Source of the DNA: Gaertneriomyces semiglobifer
Lineage: Eukaryota > Chytridiomycota > Chytridiomycetes > Spizellomycetales > Spizellomycetaceae
Assembly (NCBI GenBank): GCA_025558075.1
Contig: JAHLKF010000002.1
Location: 434,001 to 498,000, forward strand
Length of the DNA: 64,000 bases
Direction: 5' to 3'
Both the position numbers and the translations under genes were made by a program. The notes under the pieces were generated by a model. It saw only the letters and a program-made list of their open reading frames with translations. It had not been told where the DNA came from and did not search any database. This document shows positions 13,343 to 25,863 of the stretch, in pieces. Every line of letters begins with the position of its first letter. Within the stretch, counting starts at the first letter, position 1.

Positions 13343-16300
13343 TCAATTAGAGCCTTCAACTTCTGCAGTGGGAGCGATTGTCATTTGGCTTAACGCAGGC
13401 TGCGAGGTGAACAATATTTAAAAACTGGTCACAAGCCAAAGTTCATGGCACGCATCCGTGCTCACCTCGACCGAGATTCCTTTGGCACCAGCGAAAGATG
13501 ACGACCGCCGATGGTGGGCTGCTACCTTTCCATTGGTTGATGCTGAGTGCGAGTGCGCTCTGCGACGGAGTAACGACTCGGACTGCCACTCCGATAGAGT
13601 GAGCTTGTTCAAATGCTCCCCATGACTATTTTCAAGAACTGCAGACTCGTCCATGCCATCGCAAAGCGTATCGCTGGAGGCCTGGAAACCGAGTTTTTCA
13701 ATAGTCTTCGGGCTCTTTTCATGCGATGCCGGTTCTGGCTGTAACTTCATGAAGGTATTGTCGTTGCCACCAACATCAGAGTCTTGCAAGGCTTCTCCTC
13801 GAATGTGAATTTGTGGGCCCACGGGTTCTTCCGGAGCTTCCGGTAAGATGGTCCCATCCAGAGATTGGTTCCGTGCGGGCGTTGCAGGAGGGCCAACCGC
13901 TGCGAGCAGGGGGGTGCTGGTCAAAGCATCATCTTGGGCTGGCGGCGGAAGAGTAAACGTTGCGAAGACGTCACGCTTGACTGGTTGACTGCTTCCATCC
14001 TCCTCAAGGCACGGTTTCGTGGCACATGCCGAGGCGGTTCCCACTGGATGCAGGAAAGGTAGAGGATTTGTGGCGATAGGGTTGAGGAAAGGTGGAGGAC
14101 TAGTTGCAATCGGATTGAGGAACGGGGGAGGTTTGGTTGCTGTCACTTCTAAGGCTGGAGGCGCAATTGCAGTGTCGGTCTTTTCTGTGCTAGTTGCAGG
14201 GTCGTGCGAGGCTTCGACCGGAAGTAAGTCAATGGACTGATTAAACTGAAGATCTCTCACGTCTCCCCGACGCCGCCCGGATCGGACCAACGTCTTCTCG
14301 GTAAACGGGCACCTCAAAATCATGCCTTGTAGTGCCAACTTCATTTCCGCAGATTCTTCGCCTAAGAGCGTCCCGACAAACATGCTTGCTAATGTTTCCT
14401 CGGACACGCCGTTTTCCTCTTCGTGCTTAACGACGTTCCGGAAGTGATCTAGAATTTCCTTCAAGCAGGTTTGTTTCACTTCTTTTAAAGACAACAAGTG
14501 ATGACGGAGGTTGCATCGCAGCTTATCGTAGTCTGGGGGGTTTCCTTGGCATCCTGCCGGAGAAGGACATTTAGGCAACTATCAACCATTGCATCACGAA
14601 AGTCCATGCTTACCAATTACGGCGTGCTTGATGCCCACCCTCATGCGGTTGTCAAATAATCTGTCAGCTACGCCAGATTCCGCCATATATAATTTTGTTA
14701 TGAACGCAAGCACCTCCGGGCGGTTGGAAAACTCTTCTAAATAGTCTCGAATTCCCCGCGTAATTCCGTTCGCAGCTGTATATCGAATCAGTTAACTTTG
14801 TCGAGACGGCAAAGGCGGCAGGGCTACGTACTGAGCAAGGCGCGGACAATGAATGCGCTTCTTTGCCTCTCTTCTGGCTGTAACGAATCCTCGCGATACA
14901 GATTTTTGGTTCTCAAACCATCTCCGTCACCAACAACCTTGCTAAAAAGCAGCTCAAGGAAAGACAACTCCTGCCTCGCTTCGAAGACGAGTGATGTCAG
15001 CCGCATAATGATAAACAAAGTGTAGTTAGCTCGACGTACTGTTTCGCGTAACTCGGCGACCGAACGCTGCCGGTGTCACGGCGGTTTTTCGCAGATTCCC
15101 GCGCTCTCGATGCAGCGGTTCTCGAAGGACGGGCTGCATCGGCGGCAGCTGATGAGAGGTCGATCCAAACAATGGGGCACCTGCAGCAATGCTAGCAGGA
15201 GCGCTCGCAGATTTGGTCGTCTTCAACGGCTTTGCTGGACTTTCCTCCTTGATTTTGATGATATCGCGGGATGGCCGGTGAAGTGACGCTTGATACTTTT
15301 GCCATAATCCCTCCAGGAATGGCAAGAACGTCTGTTTATACGCCTGTGTGTCGCGAGAGTCCTTCAAGTAGAAGAGTTGTGCCAATTCTCGCACTGTCGG
15401 AAACACAAATTCAATCGCACGTTTAAAATATTCCTTACGGAGAGATACTCACGGTCGGAGCGAATATCGGTCTTGATAGTCTCAAGATCTTGCCAATCCG
15501 GAAGTAGATCGTACTCGGGGGTGAACCACCGACATTTGTCATTAGGAGCCTTCTCATCAATGGCTGTGACAAACCGACCCTCCTTCTTGAAGACTCGGAG
15601 CAAACCGAAACCGCCTTAAAAGTGACTTAGAACAGTGTAGGTTAACGTTTTCTTTGGCGCACACTTACGGTAGCTATCCTTGGCTTTATCAATGACCTCG
15701 GTCAAGTCTTGGTTCCTGCTGAAAACCACTAGTCCTACTGCGCTCTGAACACTGCTTTGAGTACATGCAGGATTGCCGATCATCGATTTGGCTCATTTAC
15801 CTTCGCATCCTCTCCAAATTTCGGCAGGTCGACGAGCCTGAAATAGATATCGACTCCGTTATAGTGCGTCGCATACAGGCGCTCCAATGAGTGGCAGCTA
15901 GGCAAGCCGCGCATGCGCAAACTCGGACTGTATTCCTCAAGTAATCGGAAATGCCTGAATGCCCGCAGGAAGTGGCGCTTGTCGTTTATGTTACGAGCGT
16001 TACATAATAGCGTTTGGTGCGGTTTTGCACCCTTATCGCTCAAACACCCTTCAGAGGCTGGACTGACCGGCAGTGTCATCCGGAATTGGAAATCCGTGTC
16101 GTCCACCACCATAATATCATGTAAGGTGTACTTGCCCATCGGGTGAAGCTCCTTGAGCGTAATCTTGTCTTTGTTGAGGTATTTGTTTTTCTGCTCACTG
16201 CGATGAAGCAGAACGACGCAACGGTTGAACAGCATAATGGTTATGCCATACGCAGGCGAACCACTGGTCTTCACGTCAGCAGCCACCTCACATATCAGCT

Positions 16301-18501
16301 TGAGACCCGCGCTCATCAACTGCATGAAAAACATCCATTTAGCATCACAAGCAAAATTTGCTCAAAACAAAGCACATACCTGTCCCTGAAACTTCAGCTT
16401 GGAATCGAGTGTGCTGAGAAACTCGCTCTCTTTGTAGTCTTGATCGAGACTTTGCGCTTCGTTTGCCATATTATGCGCGGTCGTGTATGCTCTATGCATC
16501 ATTGCCGAGTCCTTGTGGTGTTTGGGCGTGTGCTCGAACAATGTTTTAAACAGAGAAGGGTAGCGTGTCAGACGCTGAATGGGTTCACTGCGCAGATTCT
16601 TCCATTGTAGGTCGCCACGCTTAAGAACTTCTTTCCTAAAACGCTGCAGGGGCCTTAATTACAGTGAGAAAACGGCAAAGTTGAGGGACAGAATAATACC
16701 TCCAATGAGTCTTTCAACTGTACGGCGCGAGTATCATCAACAGGTAGTCTAAGCTCCGCCGCATGAAAGTCACTTATGTAGTTGCTCAATGCGGTGCGAA
16801 GGGGTGAGCCCGGAGCCAACTGCATCCAGTCTAGTTAAGCAGCTGTGGTTCATAAACAATAGTGAAGACACGTTACCATTCTAGAGTACACCTCACACAC
16901 ATGTGCAATCGACGTCGAGTCTGACTGCGCTTCTTCAAGGAGCTTCTTGACCTCGCGTATCAAATTGCCAACATGGGGGCAACAGCACTGTGCATATCTA
17001 TCGCTCTGCAGGCCTGACTGGGCCGCATTTTTGACAAGGTGCTCGTTGAACTACATAGTAGCGTGAGAATGCAGTTGTACCTGCTGGGCGAAGTAAATTG
17101 ATTTTCACCTGCTGTAACACCTCCAGTCGATCCAAAAAAGCAGACTCTGTTTTCAGTATCTCTGCAAGGTGTCCGGCAATCTCCTCATTTTTTCCAGTCT
17201 TCGCCTGCGAGAATTCGTTACCTTACTTATCTCGGTAATGACATGTAAAAACAAAATGTACCCTGGTTTCCCACGTAAGGGGCTCATACTTGGGCGGAGT
17301 TACAACGCTTATTCCTGTTGTTGACGGCCGTAAGAATCTGCACTCTGCAATAAGTACGTAGCGCTGAAGCTTACCGAAGAAGTGACAGACCTCGCTAAAT
17401 GATCTTGGTGCCACAAAGTGCGTTGCAACCTCACCCAGAATGGATGGAATGAAGTAAGGAATTCCTGAACGCTCAATGTCTAACGGCAATTCACCTTGAA
17501 TAATGACCCTCATATGAATACAACTTGGGTAATTGATAGGACGTACCTGGCTCCTTTTCACGCAGGACAAGTGTGTCTACAAGTATATGGTTTGGCAGTC
17601 GGGTCTTTGCAACGGTTAGTATACCCTTCTTCCTTCAAACGCTGCATCGCACCCACCAGAAGGCCTTCAAGTGGTGCCAGTCGTTCTTCCCAATCATTAT
17701 GGTTTCCTTCTTTCATCTTCGAAGCCACTTCACCGGTTAATCTGTTTATCTCTTCAGTGAGGGCATCTCCAGAAGCAGGCAGGAGCATTTCCTTTTGGAG
17801 CGTTTTGAGCACTTTCTCACTCAAAAAGTACTCCTTCAGAACGTTGTCGACAAAGACCGTGCGCAAATCGCTCGTGGGAATATGCTGAATTGCATACGCC
17901 TATAACATTACGCACGCCTTAATATCAAAGCCGCATTGGCAGCAATGCACGTAACTTACATATTGACTGACTATTGTTGCCTTGATGAGATCGACTTCGT
18001 CTTCCTTTCGTAAGAGAACAAAGATTGGCCCCAGCATCGGGTGGGTAGCAACAAAGGCTTCCTTGGCTAAAAGTGAGAAAAGTACTCGTCAAATGTTTGT
18101 ATCGGATAGCGACTTCACATGCAAGCATACTGGTTTTCTTTTTTCGGAATAGGCCGGAAACGCTTCTCGTCGAGTTATTTCGTGAGAGTGTACCCATTTT
18201 CCGCAAGGAACCGTGTGATGAAGACTTGGACATGGAAGATCTGATGGGTTCGGACATGGGAGCCTCTGGTGTTTTCATTACTTTCGGTTGTTGCGTGTAA
18301 CCAGAGTCGGCGATGTGAAGACAAGCTTCCTGGGAGCTACGGGTTAGCAAAATCAACAAAGTAGAATAGCCTATCAAAGTATCTCACCCTAAAAGGGTCT
18401 TCTTCGGAGAGCGCCTTCAGTCCTTCTCGACTAACGGACGACATTTTCTGAAAGACGGAGGCGACCCCCAAGGTAATTGCCTCTCTAGCACCAGTCAGCA
18501 T
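13343..18501 (-). CDS. Large multi-exon RhoGEF: DH-PH with RhoGAP-like C-terminus
   Basis: A minus-strand gene of roughly 18 short exons. The first well supported ATG is at 18501, but an upstream exon inside 18581-18778 is possible. The N-terminal part is Ser-rich (SRNNSTRSVSGLFRKKK). The DH domain (about 17200-16390) ends in the diagnostic motif EPIQRLTRYPSLFKTLFEHT. A PH domain follows (about 16330-15790; GITIMLFNRCVVLLHRSEQK). DH-PH modules load GTP onto Rho/Rac/Cdc42 GTPases. The last third (about 14990-14380) contains GLRTKNLYREDS and EENGVSEETLASMFVGTLLG, which resemble the arginine-finger and C-terminal helices of RhoGAP domains, though divergently. After a Pro/Ser-rich tail, a splice at 13464 to a final exon 13400-13343 (ending VEGSN) looks better than read-through to the stop at 13418. 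Exon borders in 18000-15000 are approximate. Confidence 0.75.
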
Positions 18502-18869
18502 GTTGGCGAAACCGATCTACCGAGGAATTTAGAGGCGCCAAACGACAACGGAGGATTTCAGATATCTGCTATTATGAGTATTAAATCCACGACGAAGAAC
18601 TTTGAAGCGGTGTAATGCCAGCAAGGCATATGCTATAGGAACGTGAAAAATGTTGGTCCATGGTGCCCATCTGGGAACTTTGTTCAAGCGCGTTTGACGC
18701 GCTGCAGCTGTGCTGCCGTAATCCCGCTCCTGATGGCGTAGTCACGTACTCGTAGTTGGTGTTCCTGCGAGTTTCCACCAGCGCGCATTGTGACCCTTTT
18801 GCACTTTGGCAGTCGACGTAGGAGACCAGTCTAGATACGATCGTTCTGTAGCACTAGGGAGATACAGAA

Positions 18870-20331
18870 ATGCCAGATTTAACTGCTACCTTTAGTGATC
18901 TAATAAAAGCGCATGCTCGGCATCGGCAGCTGAGAGCAGACGGCACAGGACACGAGTTAGCAGAAACTAGCATTTTGAGACCGTTAAAGCTAAAGCGCAA
19001 TGACTTACAGGATGTATTCCTTAAGGAGGCGTATCGGCTGGTATGTTGTCCCACTACGGTATTTGGACTTGAAGTCTGAAGTGTAGTAATCAGTAATGCC
19101 GACAGCTTGAGCACGTGCGACAGTTAGGATATTTTCTTGTTCGAGTAAGACCATACTATCTGGACATTTACCGCCATGTGAAGCCTCGTACGGAGCATGA
19201 GGACAATACCCTACACTTGCAGCTAGACAAGATTGAGGGTCTTCCTCTATTGAAAATGCTCCCTCGATTGACGAAAATGAACGATCAGCAGCGACATGAG
19301 CTCGATGTTCAAATACAGTCCGTGATGAAGGCATTAGTTGCCCGTATATCTCTTTTGGAACGTTCGGCAGGTGTGTTCTATTTCGGACATTTACAAACAA
19401 TGTTGCTTCTTGCTGACACGGGCTCTTCCCTAAAGACAAGATTCCAGCCAACCCGTCGAAAGCGACGGGCTCTTTCCTGTCATCGCTTCTCGGCGATGCT
19501 GCCGAGGATAGTCGCAAACGCTTAATGCAAGAACATCGTCGGTCCGTGATATGGTTAATACAGAAGCGGTTAATGGACGCCTCAAACGTCCAGAAGGACA
19601 TGCAAGAGCATGTGATGCGCCGGAACCTTCAGCGGGATGAAAGGTAACTGAACTTTTGGGCTTTTACATATGCAGTTTGTTAATCTTCCTTCCAGGCTCT
19701 CGCGACGCCGTGTGCCTACACATATCCCTACTCGGGCAGGCACCACCCCAATCCCTGCTACTTCCGATGATTCTGCCCATAACCTCTCCATTGCCAAATT
19801 GGCATCAACTCTAACGTCAACCTTTGCTGGCCATAGCTCGGCGGTACCTATAAGTCGTCGATCATCTGAAGTGCGCCCAGCGATGGACGAGGATCCGATT
19901 TCACAAGCATCGCACGACGACGACGTAGCGCTCCAGCTGACTGCTAATGAGCGCATGCTGCTAGAGAGCGAGAACGCTGCGCTACTTGAGTCTTTGGAAA
20001 GCAGCATTGATCAAGTCATGTAGGTTACATGCTAGGTCCGGAGGGCTTTGCCCCTGTTTTGTTTCTCATGACCTTCACTTCATGTAGAGCCACCACACAA
20101 TCATTAGCCGCCATATCTGACTTGCAAGCGCAACTGTCCCACCATCTTCAAACACAAGCTGAGACGATCGACTCCCTGTACGAGGAATCGTGGCGAAGCA
20201 CCGAGACTGTGCAAGCTGCCAACATTCAGTTAAAGAAGGCCCAGAAGAATTTTGGAGATGCACGTTTATGGGTTCTCATATTTCTGGTTATGGCCAGCGC
20301 CATACTATGGTTTCTCGAATACTATGGATAA
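18870..20331 (+). CDS. STX18: Syntaxin-18/Ufe1-type ER Qa-SNARE
   Basis: Five exons (18870-19040, 19106-19370, 19448-19643, 19696-20019, 20088-20331) encode 399 aa. Syntaxin-18/Ufe1 is the Qa-SNARE at the ER that receives retrograde COPI vesicles from the Golgi, together with Sec20, Use1 and the Dsl1/NRZ tether. The N-terminus (DLTATFSDLIKAHARHRQL) matches the family. The SNARE motif near residues 310-375 contains LLESENAALLESLESSIDQV and the helix SLYEESWRSTETVQAANIQL. The protein ends in a single tail-anchor segment (LWVLIFLVMASAILWFLEYYG) with only a few residues after it, as expected for a post-translationally inserted SNARE. Its stop lies 16 bases from the stop of the convergent minus-strand gene, so the two 3' UTRs must overlap. 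Confidence 0.9.
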
Positions 20332-20347
20332 ATACCGCTATAACTTA

Positions 20348-22177
20348 CTACGACCCTCGGTTTAGGCCACGAGAATAAGCATCTCGCGTATGTGACACTG
20401 GACGATACTTTGGCAACTTTGCACGCATTTCCTCCTAAACAATTTAGACATGATAAGACAGCAACGCAGATACGAAGTGCGACGAACACTCGCAAGAACA
20501 GCAAATGCCCAGGAAGTAGATCTTTCCACCCACCGGCGAAACCCATGCATCTGCAAAAACCACCATCTTCGTACATCCTTTCTCGTCAATTTGCTGGGAC
20601 TTTGGCCATTCAAAACTGATATGTGCTGGTGGTGTGGGCGGTGGTTTACCCAAATTTGATGTTGTCGTCGGTTTTGGGCTGTTGGTGCTAAAACGCGGGA
20701 TATTCCCACCTGAAGATCCCCGCTTCATCGGAATCGAAGGACGTGCTCCTACTGAGCCATTCATTTTGTTCATTACGGCAGCCTTAGCCAAGCTCTTTCG
20801 GTGTGGTGTCGTCAGTTCCGGTCTGCCGCCGCTGCCTACTCGAAAAAATTTAGGATTAATCGCAACTCCATTGGAAGATGGTATCCTGCCCGCTGCTGGC
20901 GCGTCTGCAAATCGTGCCTCCGGATGTGCAGGCTTCTCGGACGTCTCTGCTCTGCTGTTTGGGGTTGACGTCAGTGGAGGGCTACCAGCAGCTGAGGATG
21001 ACCCTGATCGGGCCACATTTAGTATATCTGCGGATGGCAACGGCTGCCTATCATCGCCTGCTAACGACGATATAGTGTCACGACTGGGTGACAGTCTTCG
21101 GCCAGACGGTGCACCAGTTGATATACTACTCATCGGCTGCTCCCCATTGTTCAACTTCTTTGCTTTTGGCATATCTGGGGCGTTGTCTCCAGATAAGCGT
21201 TTGCGTATCACCTCAATTGCTTCAGTAACAGATGGGGCGTACGAAACCTGCGATTGAGAGATGCTTGTGACGAGATTGTCATCATCATCCTCGGTCAGAT
21301 CTATCACGGTGTTGCTGTTAGCAGTAAAGGTGGCACTTCCATGAGTGCTGTCATCAGGTTCATTTGACGACAACCCATTCTGCTCATTCAATATGGAGTT
21401 CAGTCGGCTGCTGGTCTCAATCTCACTTTTGTTGCGGCCAGACGGAAACTGCCCTGAAGATGACAGAGGAAAATCGTAAGACTTGCCACTTGCTGATGGA
21501 ATATTTGCTGATTAATACAGCGTACCAGGCAGAATCACTGATAGCGTGTTTTAACAGCAGAAACTACCTTTTGCAACGGGTTGCCTTCCATAAAACCCAG
21601 GGTTTTCCGTACGCTGTTCACTAGAGGAAAGGGATCGCCATTCATGCGGCTGAGGCGCATTTGATGGAGACCTAGTTCTCTTCAGCGCCCTTGACCGATC
21701 ATGTGTTCGATTTTCTCTAATCACAGAAACGAGGGGTCATAGATAAGCACCATTCCTCGTAAGTGCTGAAACGCTTGCTCTGCCATACCTCCCGTACGGT
21801 GGTTTTGGTCTTCTAGAATGGGTTATTTCGTGATTAAGAGTATGGTACCCAGACAATGGATGCTGGCGCACATCGGGCATTGAATCCTTAAGCGGTGGTT
21901 GGGCGTAGTTCATGTGAAAGGCTTCTTGTGATGAAATGTTGTATGGTACATGCCGTGTGTACGGTGAGGGCTCCCATGATCGATGCGTCATATATGAGGA
22001 AGACGGATAGGCGTATGAATGAGATGATGTAGGCTGGTTCCACTGAGGATATTCGTAGGACGGCATTGCAACTCCAGGTGGGACCGGCTGCCCGGCGTCG
22101 ACGAATGCAAAACGGTTCCCCATCATCTCAGAGGTTGATGTCTTTCTGCCCGCCTTTTTACCATGCATCAGATCCAT
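20348..22177 (-). CDS. Uncharacterised low-complexity protein with a SUMO-interacting motif
   Basis: The firm part is a minus-strand exon from about 21454 to 20577 and a last exon from about 20428 to 20348 (ends SRGLNRGS). An upstream exon around 21685-21590 (RSRALKRTRSPSNAPQPHEW) joins it in phase. A Tyr/Pro/Ser-rich frame at 22177-21737 (begins MDLMHGKKAGRKTSTSE) probably belongs to the same gene, but I could not place its splice junction. The protein is Ser/Pro-rich and disordered, with a textbook SUMO-interacting motif flanked by acids (TVIDLTEDDDDN, about 21310-21270). No catalytic domain was recognised. The motif suggests a nuclear protein that binds SUMO-modified partners, which is inference only. 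Confidence 0.5.
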
Positions 22178-23502
22178 GCAGGAGGCTAATCCACGTTTAG
22201 TTAATGACAGGCTTTTATATTCATGCGGATGAAGTAGGTAGCGCTGGTAAGACCAGGATGTGAGTGATGTCGCTAATGAAGGTCAGCAAAGAAAACGCGT
22301 CAAAACGGTCACTGTAGGGGCCTTCCTTCAGATGTCGTATGATGTGAAGATACCTTAGCCGTCCTGGGAAAACGTCTCGGCGGAAGCGTTGCGGCCGTGA
22401 GAACTAGGTGCCGCGGTAATGACACAAGGAAATGAGAGCACACGTCCATGAAGGGGCTGGTAACATATAGCACCAAATGCCGGTCTACCCCAACGAGCAT
22501 TTCTATGCGGTAATGACATTCTAGCTTATTAAAGGCTTCTCGCCTTCAACTTGCCTTATGGTGCGAACTGCAGAGGCACTGTTCCGCACGCCGAACGACA
22601 CAGTTGATCATACTCCTTATCGTTCTCATGTCTGTGGGCCTTAACCCAAGATTTACTTCCTGTGGTAAGGCGACGACTCTCGAGTCAGTGGAACAGTTTG
22701 TTGCTTTGTCACAACCGATGTGTATCACTGTCAAATAGTATGGATAACTGCCGTCTCGCCGTTATGCAGGGTCATCCTGTTCATTCATGAAGTGAGTATC
22801 GCAATTTGCAAGCTGCTTCTCACTCCAGCGAGATGTCGTACTCCAGAGGAATGATGTCTGGCTCCCCAATAGACCAGTCAAAAGTTCCCATCTCTGTAAT
22901 GACAAGCGGTTCCGAGCGCTTGCTTTGTGAGGTTCTCCCATTGTTCGATCCTGTATTAATGAACATGATGTGGCTTATATGTGACACAGATCCGCTGTTA
23001 GGCGTGAGCTTCAACAGAATTGGCGAAGCAGTATCCTGAAAGACATGTTGGTTCAGAGCGCTTAGCGGGAAATGGAAAATGGACAGCGGTGAAGGTACGA
23101 TGCTTGGGAGCGAATTTCCCACTCACTCTGCAGGAGTGATCCCATTTTGTTTGCTTACAGGTACAAAGCAAGACTCATTTCAACGTAGCAAACGAAGCTG
23201 ACAACGTCTGCAGCAGTCCATTTGCTATCCCTGACAGTGCTGCTCAATTGGGTGTGTCCTCAGCATTAAGTAAATTAGCAAAGCAAAAACAACGAGACCC
23301 GCTGTTGACATGGTAACCCTTCGTACAGGCTGACAGCTTTTCATTGGCCGAAGCGCTTTCCACGCACAAACCGCAACCAAGACGGCGATCCACCGACTTC
23401 TGTCCGCAAGGTGAGCGACCTTCCCATTTTCGCCATTCTCCATCAGCACCACACCACAACAAAACAATATAACATGTTTGTCCTCGTCCGTGTACATGCA
23501 GA
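22178..23502. other. region without a defined gene; possible small minus-strand membrane protein
   Basis: No complete gene could be built here. A minus-strand frame starting with an ATG at 23446 (MENGENGKVAHLADRSRW) has two hydrophobic stretches, one of them TAGLVVFALLIYLML. Further down, a frame ending at 22823 (DTASPILLKLTPNSGS ... PLEYDISLE) also looks coding. The splice phases I tried between them did not agree. If real, this would be a gene divergent from NF-YA with about 56 bases between the two start codons. Confidence 0.25.
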
Positions 23503-24530
23503 ATGGATACTGGCGGCGGTCAACAGTCGTCGCCACCGTCGACTCAAAAGGGCGGTTCTATCGATCTTTCGGCTGCCGTAGCGCTGTATCCTCAATATGC
23601 AAACTTGGTTCGTCTTCAAGATTGAGTTTTATTCTTGAACACCAACTGAGTTATGTGTGTTAATGCTGCAATGGGTTTGAACCGCATAGATTTTGAATCA
23701 GCTCTCCGGCAACCAACTTTCGAATTCGCAACTGGCCGATCTTCAAAAGCCTGCTCAGCAGCAATCTGCGATTGCAGCTATGGCTGTGAACGCAGCGGCT
23801 GTTGCAGCGGCAGCTGCGGCCATGAACTCGTCAACAGGTGATGAGCCTATGTATGTGAACGCCAAACAGTACCATCGCATTTTGAAGCGGCGGGAAGCAA
23901 GAGCGCGGCTAGAGGCGGCGAATAGAGGAAAGAAGGAAAAAGTACGTTTGTGCAGTGAGCGTCTCGCGCAACACTAATGGACTGGGCTCCTGACACGACT
24001 CTGTGGGTTTACAGGGCTACATACACGAGTCCCGACATCGTCATGCTATGCGGCGCCCTCGCGGGCCTGGCGGACGGTTCCTGAGCGCTGCGGAGTTGCA
24101 AGCTCTAAAAGATCAGGAGCATCATCAAAGAATTGGTTCGCCTGACACCAGCGTGGAAAGTCCCCAGCCTGCCCCCGCGTTGGGGAATGGCTCCTTCCTA
24201 TCGCAGACAACTCCGGCAACTCAAGAAACCATGTATCAAACGAACTTGCCGTACTATCCAATCGGAGGATACAACTCGGGCATGTATGGAACGACCGCTG
24301 CCCAGGACATTCTCTACCAGTCGCCATCGGTACTCGTTGAACACATGGCTCAGCAGAGTTCTCAGAATTATTCAACCACAAATCTACAGCAGCAATTGCA
24401 CACTCAGAACATACAGCAAATGCCAATGTATCAGTACCACTCGCAGCCAGACCAGCAACCAGCGCAACTACCACAACAGCAGGAACAACAAGGCCGACCA
24501 CAGCAGGGAACGCCTGGCCAATCAAATTGA
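23503..24530 (+). CDS. NFYA: CCAAT-binding factor subunit A (HAP2/NF-YA)
   Basis: Three exons (23503-23607, 23690-23941, 24015-24530) encode 290 aa. NF-YA/Hap2 is the sequence-specific subunit of the heterotrimeric CCAAT-binding complex with NF-YB (Hap3) and NF-YC (Hap5). The core is intact: EPMYVNAKQYHRILKRREAR (subunit-association helix A1 and linker) and, after the second intron, YIHESRHRHAMRRPRG followed by GPGGRFL (the DNA-contacting A2 helix and GxGGRF motif). An Ala-rich stretch precedes the core, and the C-terminus is Gln-rich, as in activation regions of animal NF-YA. The intron inside the conserved domain separates A1/linker from A2. The first intron uses the unusual donor GTTCGT. 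Confidence 0.94.
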
Positions 24531-24772
24531 ACGCACCTGCTCGTGTGACTATAGCTTTCCGTACTCTACTTGTGTAAATATTCTTTGTTAAATTCTGTAC
24601 ATTCTGACGCTAGTAGTAAGAAAGTTCCGCGGCACTTTTATCAAACATTTGGTGGGAAGCACTTATTGATTGGTAAAGTTTAAGTCTTACCTTCATAAAA
24701 TTTATAAATTCTGGCAAGATGAAATACAGCAACGACACTAGGCGTCCTGTGGCATAAGGCCTAACGGAGTGA

Positions 24773-25769
24773 ATGTATAGAGCAGGGTGCTTCGAAACCA
24801 CATACGATATGCAGATAGTATCAAGACTCACAGTTGGGGCATTGCTACCAGCGCGCAACACTCGGTTCTGTGGATCCCAGCTAGTAAGGCACTACGTATC
24901 ACGACCACAAGTCATAAGCAGTAGCAGCGTACGAAAAGCGCCAAGCTCTATCACAACGCCAGCGCAACGAGGGGGTGATGGTTTGCGCGGGTTAAGTCTA
25001 GCAGATCTTAGCGACGGAACCGTCCTGTATCAGCACCACAACCCTCGAGTCTTTAAGATTTGGGCTTACTCGGGCTTTGGACATGCTGCGTTTTGGTTGG
25101 TGTTCGCCGGAGTGACATGGACCGAACTGGAGGCACGGAGGTAGAAAAAATGAGTATTGCGAGCTGGATCTTTTACTAAACGATGTATTTAGACGTGCAA
25201 AGCAGGCACAAGCCTCACCAAAGGAAGAAACATCGAATAGCGATTCGGTCGGGCAGGTAGCGATCTCCCTTGGTGTAGCCGGGATTGGCTTCGTTTTTGT
25301 AGTAGCCTCCCAAATTCTGGCAGCAAGGTACAAAATCACACTCCGCGAGATAACCCATGTATGGCTGCTAACAACTGATCGCACGACAGACATGTCAAGT
25401 CGTTAACAGTTACGAATTCGGGAACAAGCCTCATCTTGGAAAACGGACGTGTTTTCGGACAGAAACGGATATTGTTATCTCCATCCGCGCTTGTTGCGAA
25501 AGAGCCAGCGTGGACGGCGTATGGTACGTTGCTCTTCCTTGCTTATCCAGACCGTCCGAACCAGCGCCCTGACATCGTCGTGTGTTCTAGGACCGGATGG
25601 CACCGAAATCCCCATGCCCGATGATCTGTCGTGGATTCAACGGCATAGATTCGCTATGCAAAAAGCTACATATCCCGTGGATGTTGAGGGTACCGGAACT
25701 TTCAGAATAGATAGGCAAGGGCGGTTTCTTAACGCACAACTATTTGATAAGGCATTCTATCGGGCGTGA
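24773..25769 (+). CDS. TMEM223-like mitochondrial inner-membrane protein
   Basis: Four exons (24773-25140, 25193-25327, 25390-25523, 25591-25769) encode 271 aa; an internal ATG at 24809 is an alternative start. The N-terminus is basic, hydroxylated and without acidic residues, as in a mitochondrial presequence. The conserved parts are GTVLYQHHNPRVFKIWAYSG followed by a first membrane span (HAAFWLVFAGVTW), a second span (AISLGVAGIGFVFVVASQIL) and the C-terminal signature FRIDRQGRFLNAQLFDKAFY. The latter corresponds to the RFYFLLDKTGHFPNTKLFDN region of human TMEM223. That protein binds the mitoribosome and COX1 assembly intermediates and is needed for COX1 translation. The same role here is inferred from family membership. 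Confidence 0.8.
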
Positions 25770-25863
25770 GATATACGTGCCTCGTGCAACGCGAAAATCA
25801 AGAGTAATGGACGTCGCTCATTGTCGTTGCGCAAGATCACCAGATCATTATCACGTAGTTGTA

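Noticed and set aside
13980..14240. RasGAP as the identity of the C-terminal GAP-like region
   Set aside because: NLYREDS loosely recalls the RasGAP arginine loop, but the FLR-F-PA motif is absent, and EEN-----LA-MF--TLL fits RhoGAP better.
17360..17390. Intron within FFGKLQRYVLIAEC of the RhoGEF
   Set aside because: A GTAAGC donor and GCAG acceptor are present, but the excised piece would be 30 bases, too short, and the frame reads through.
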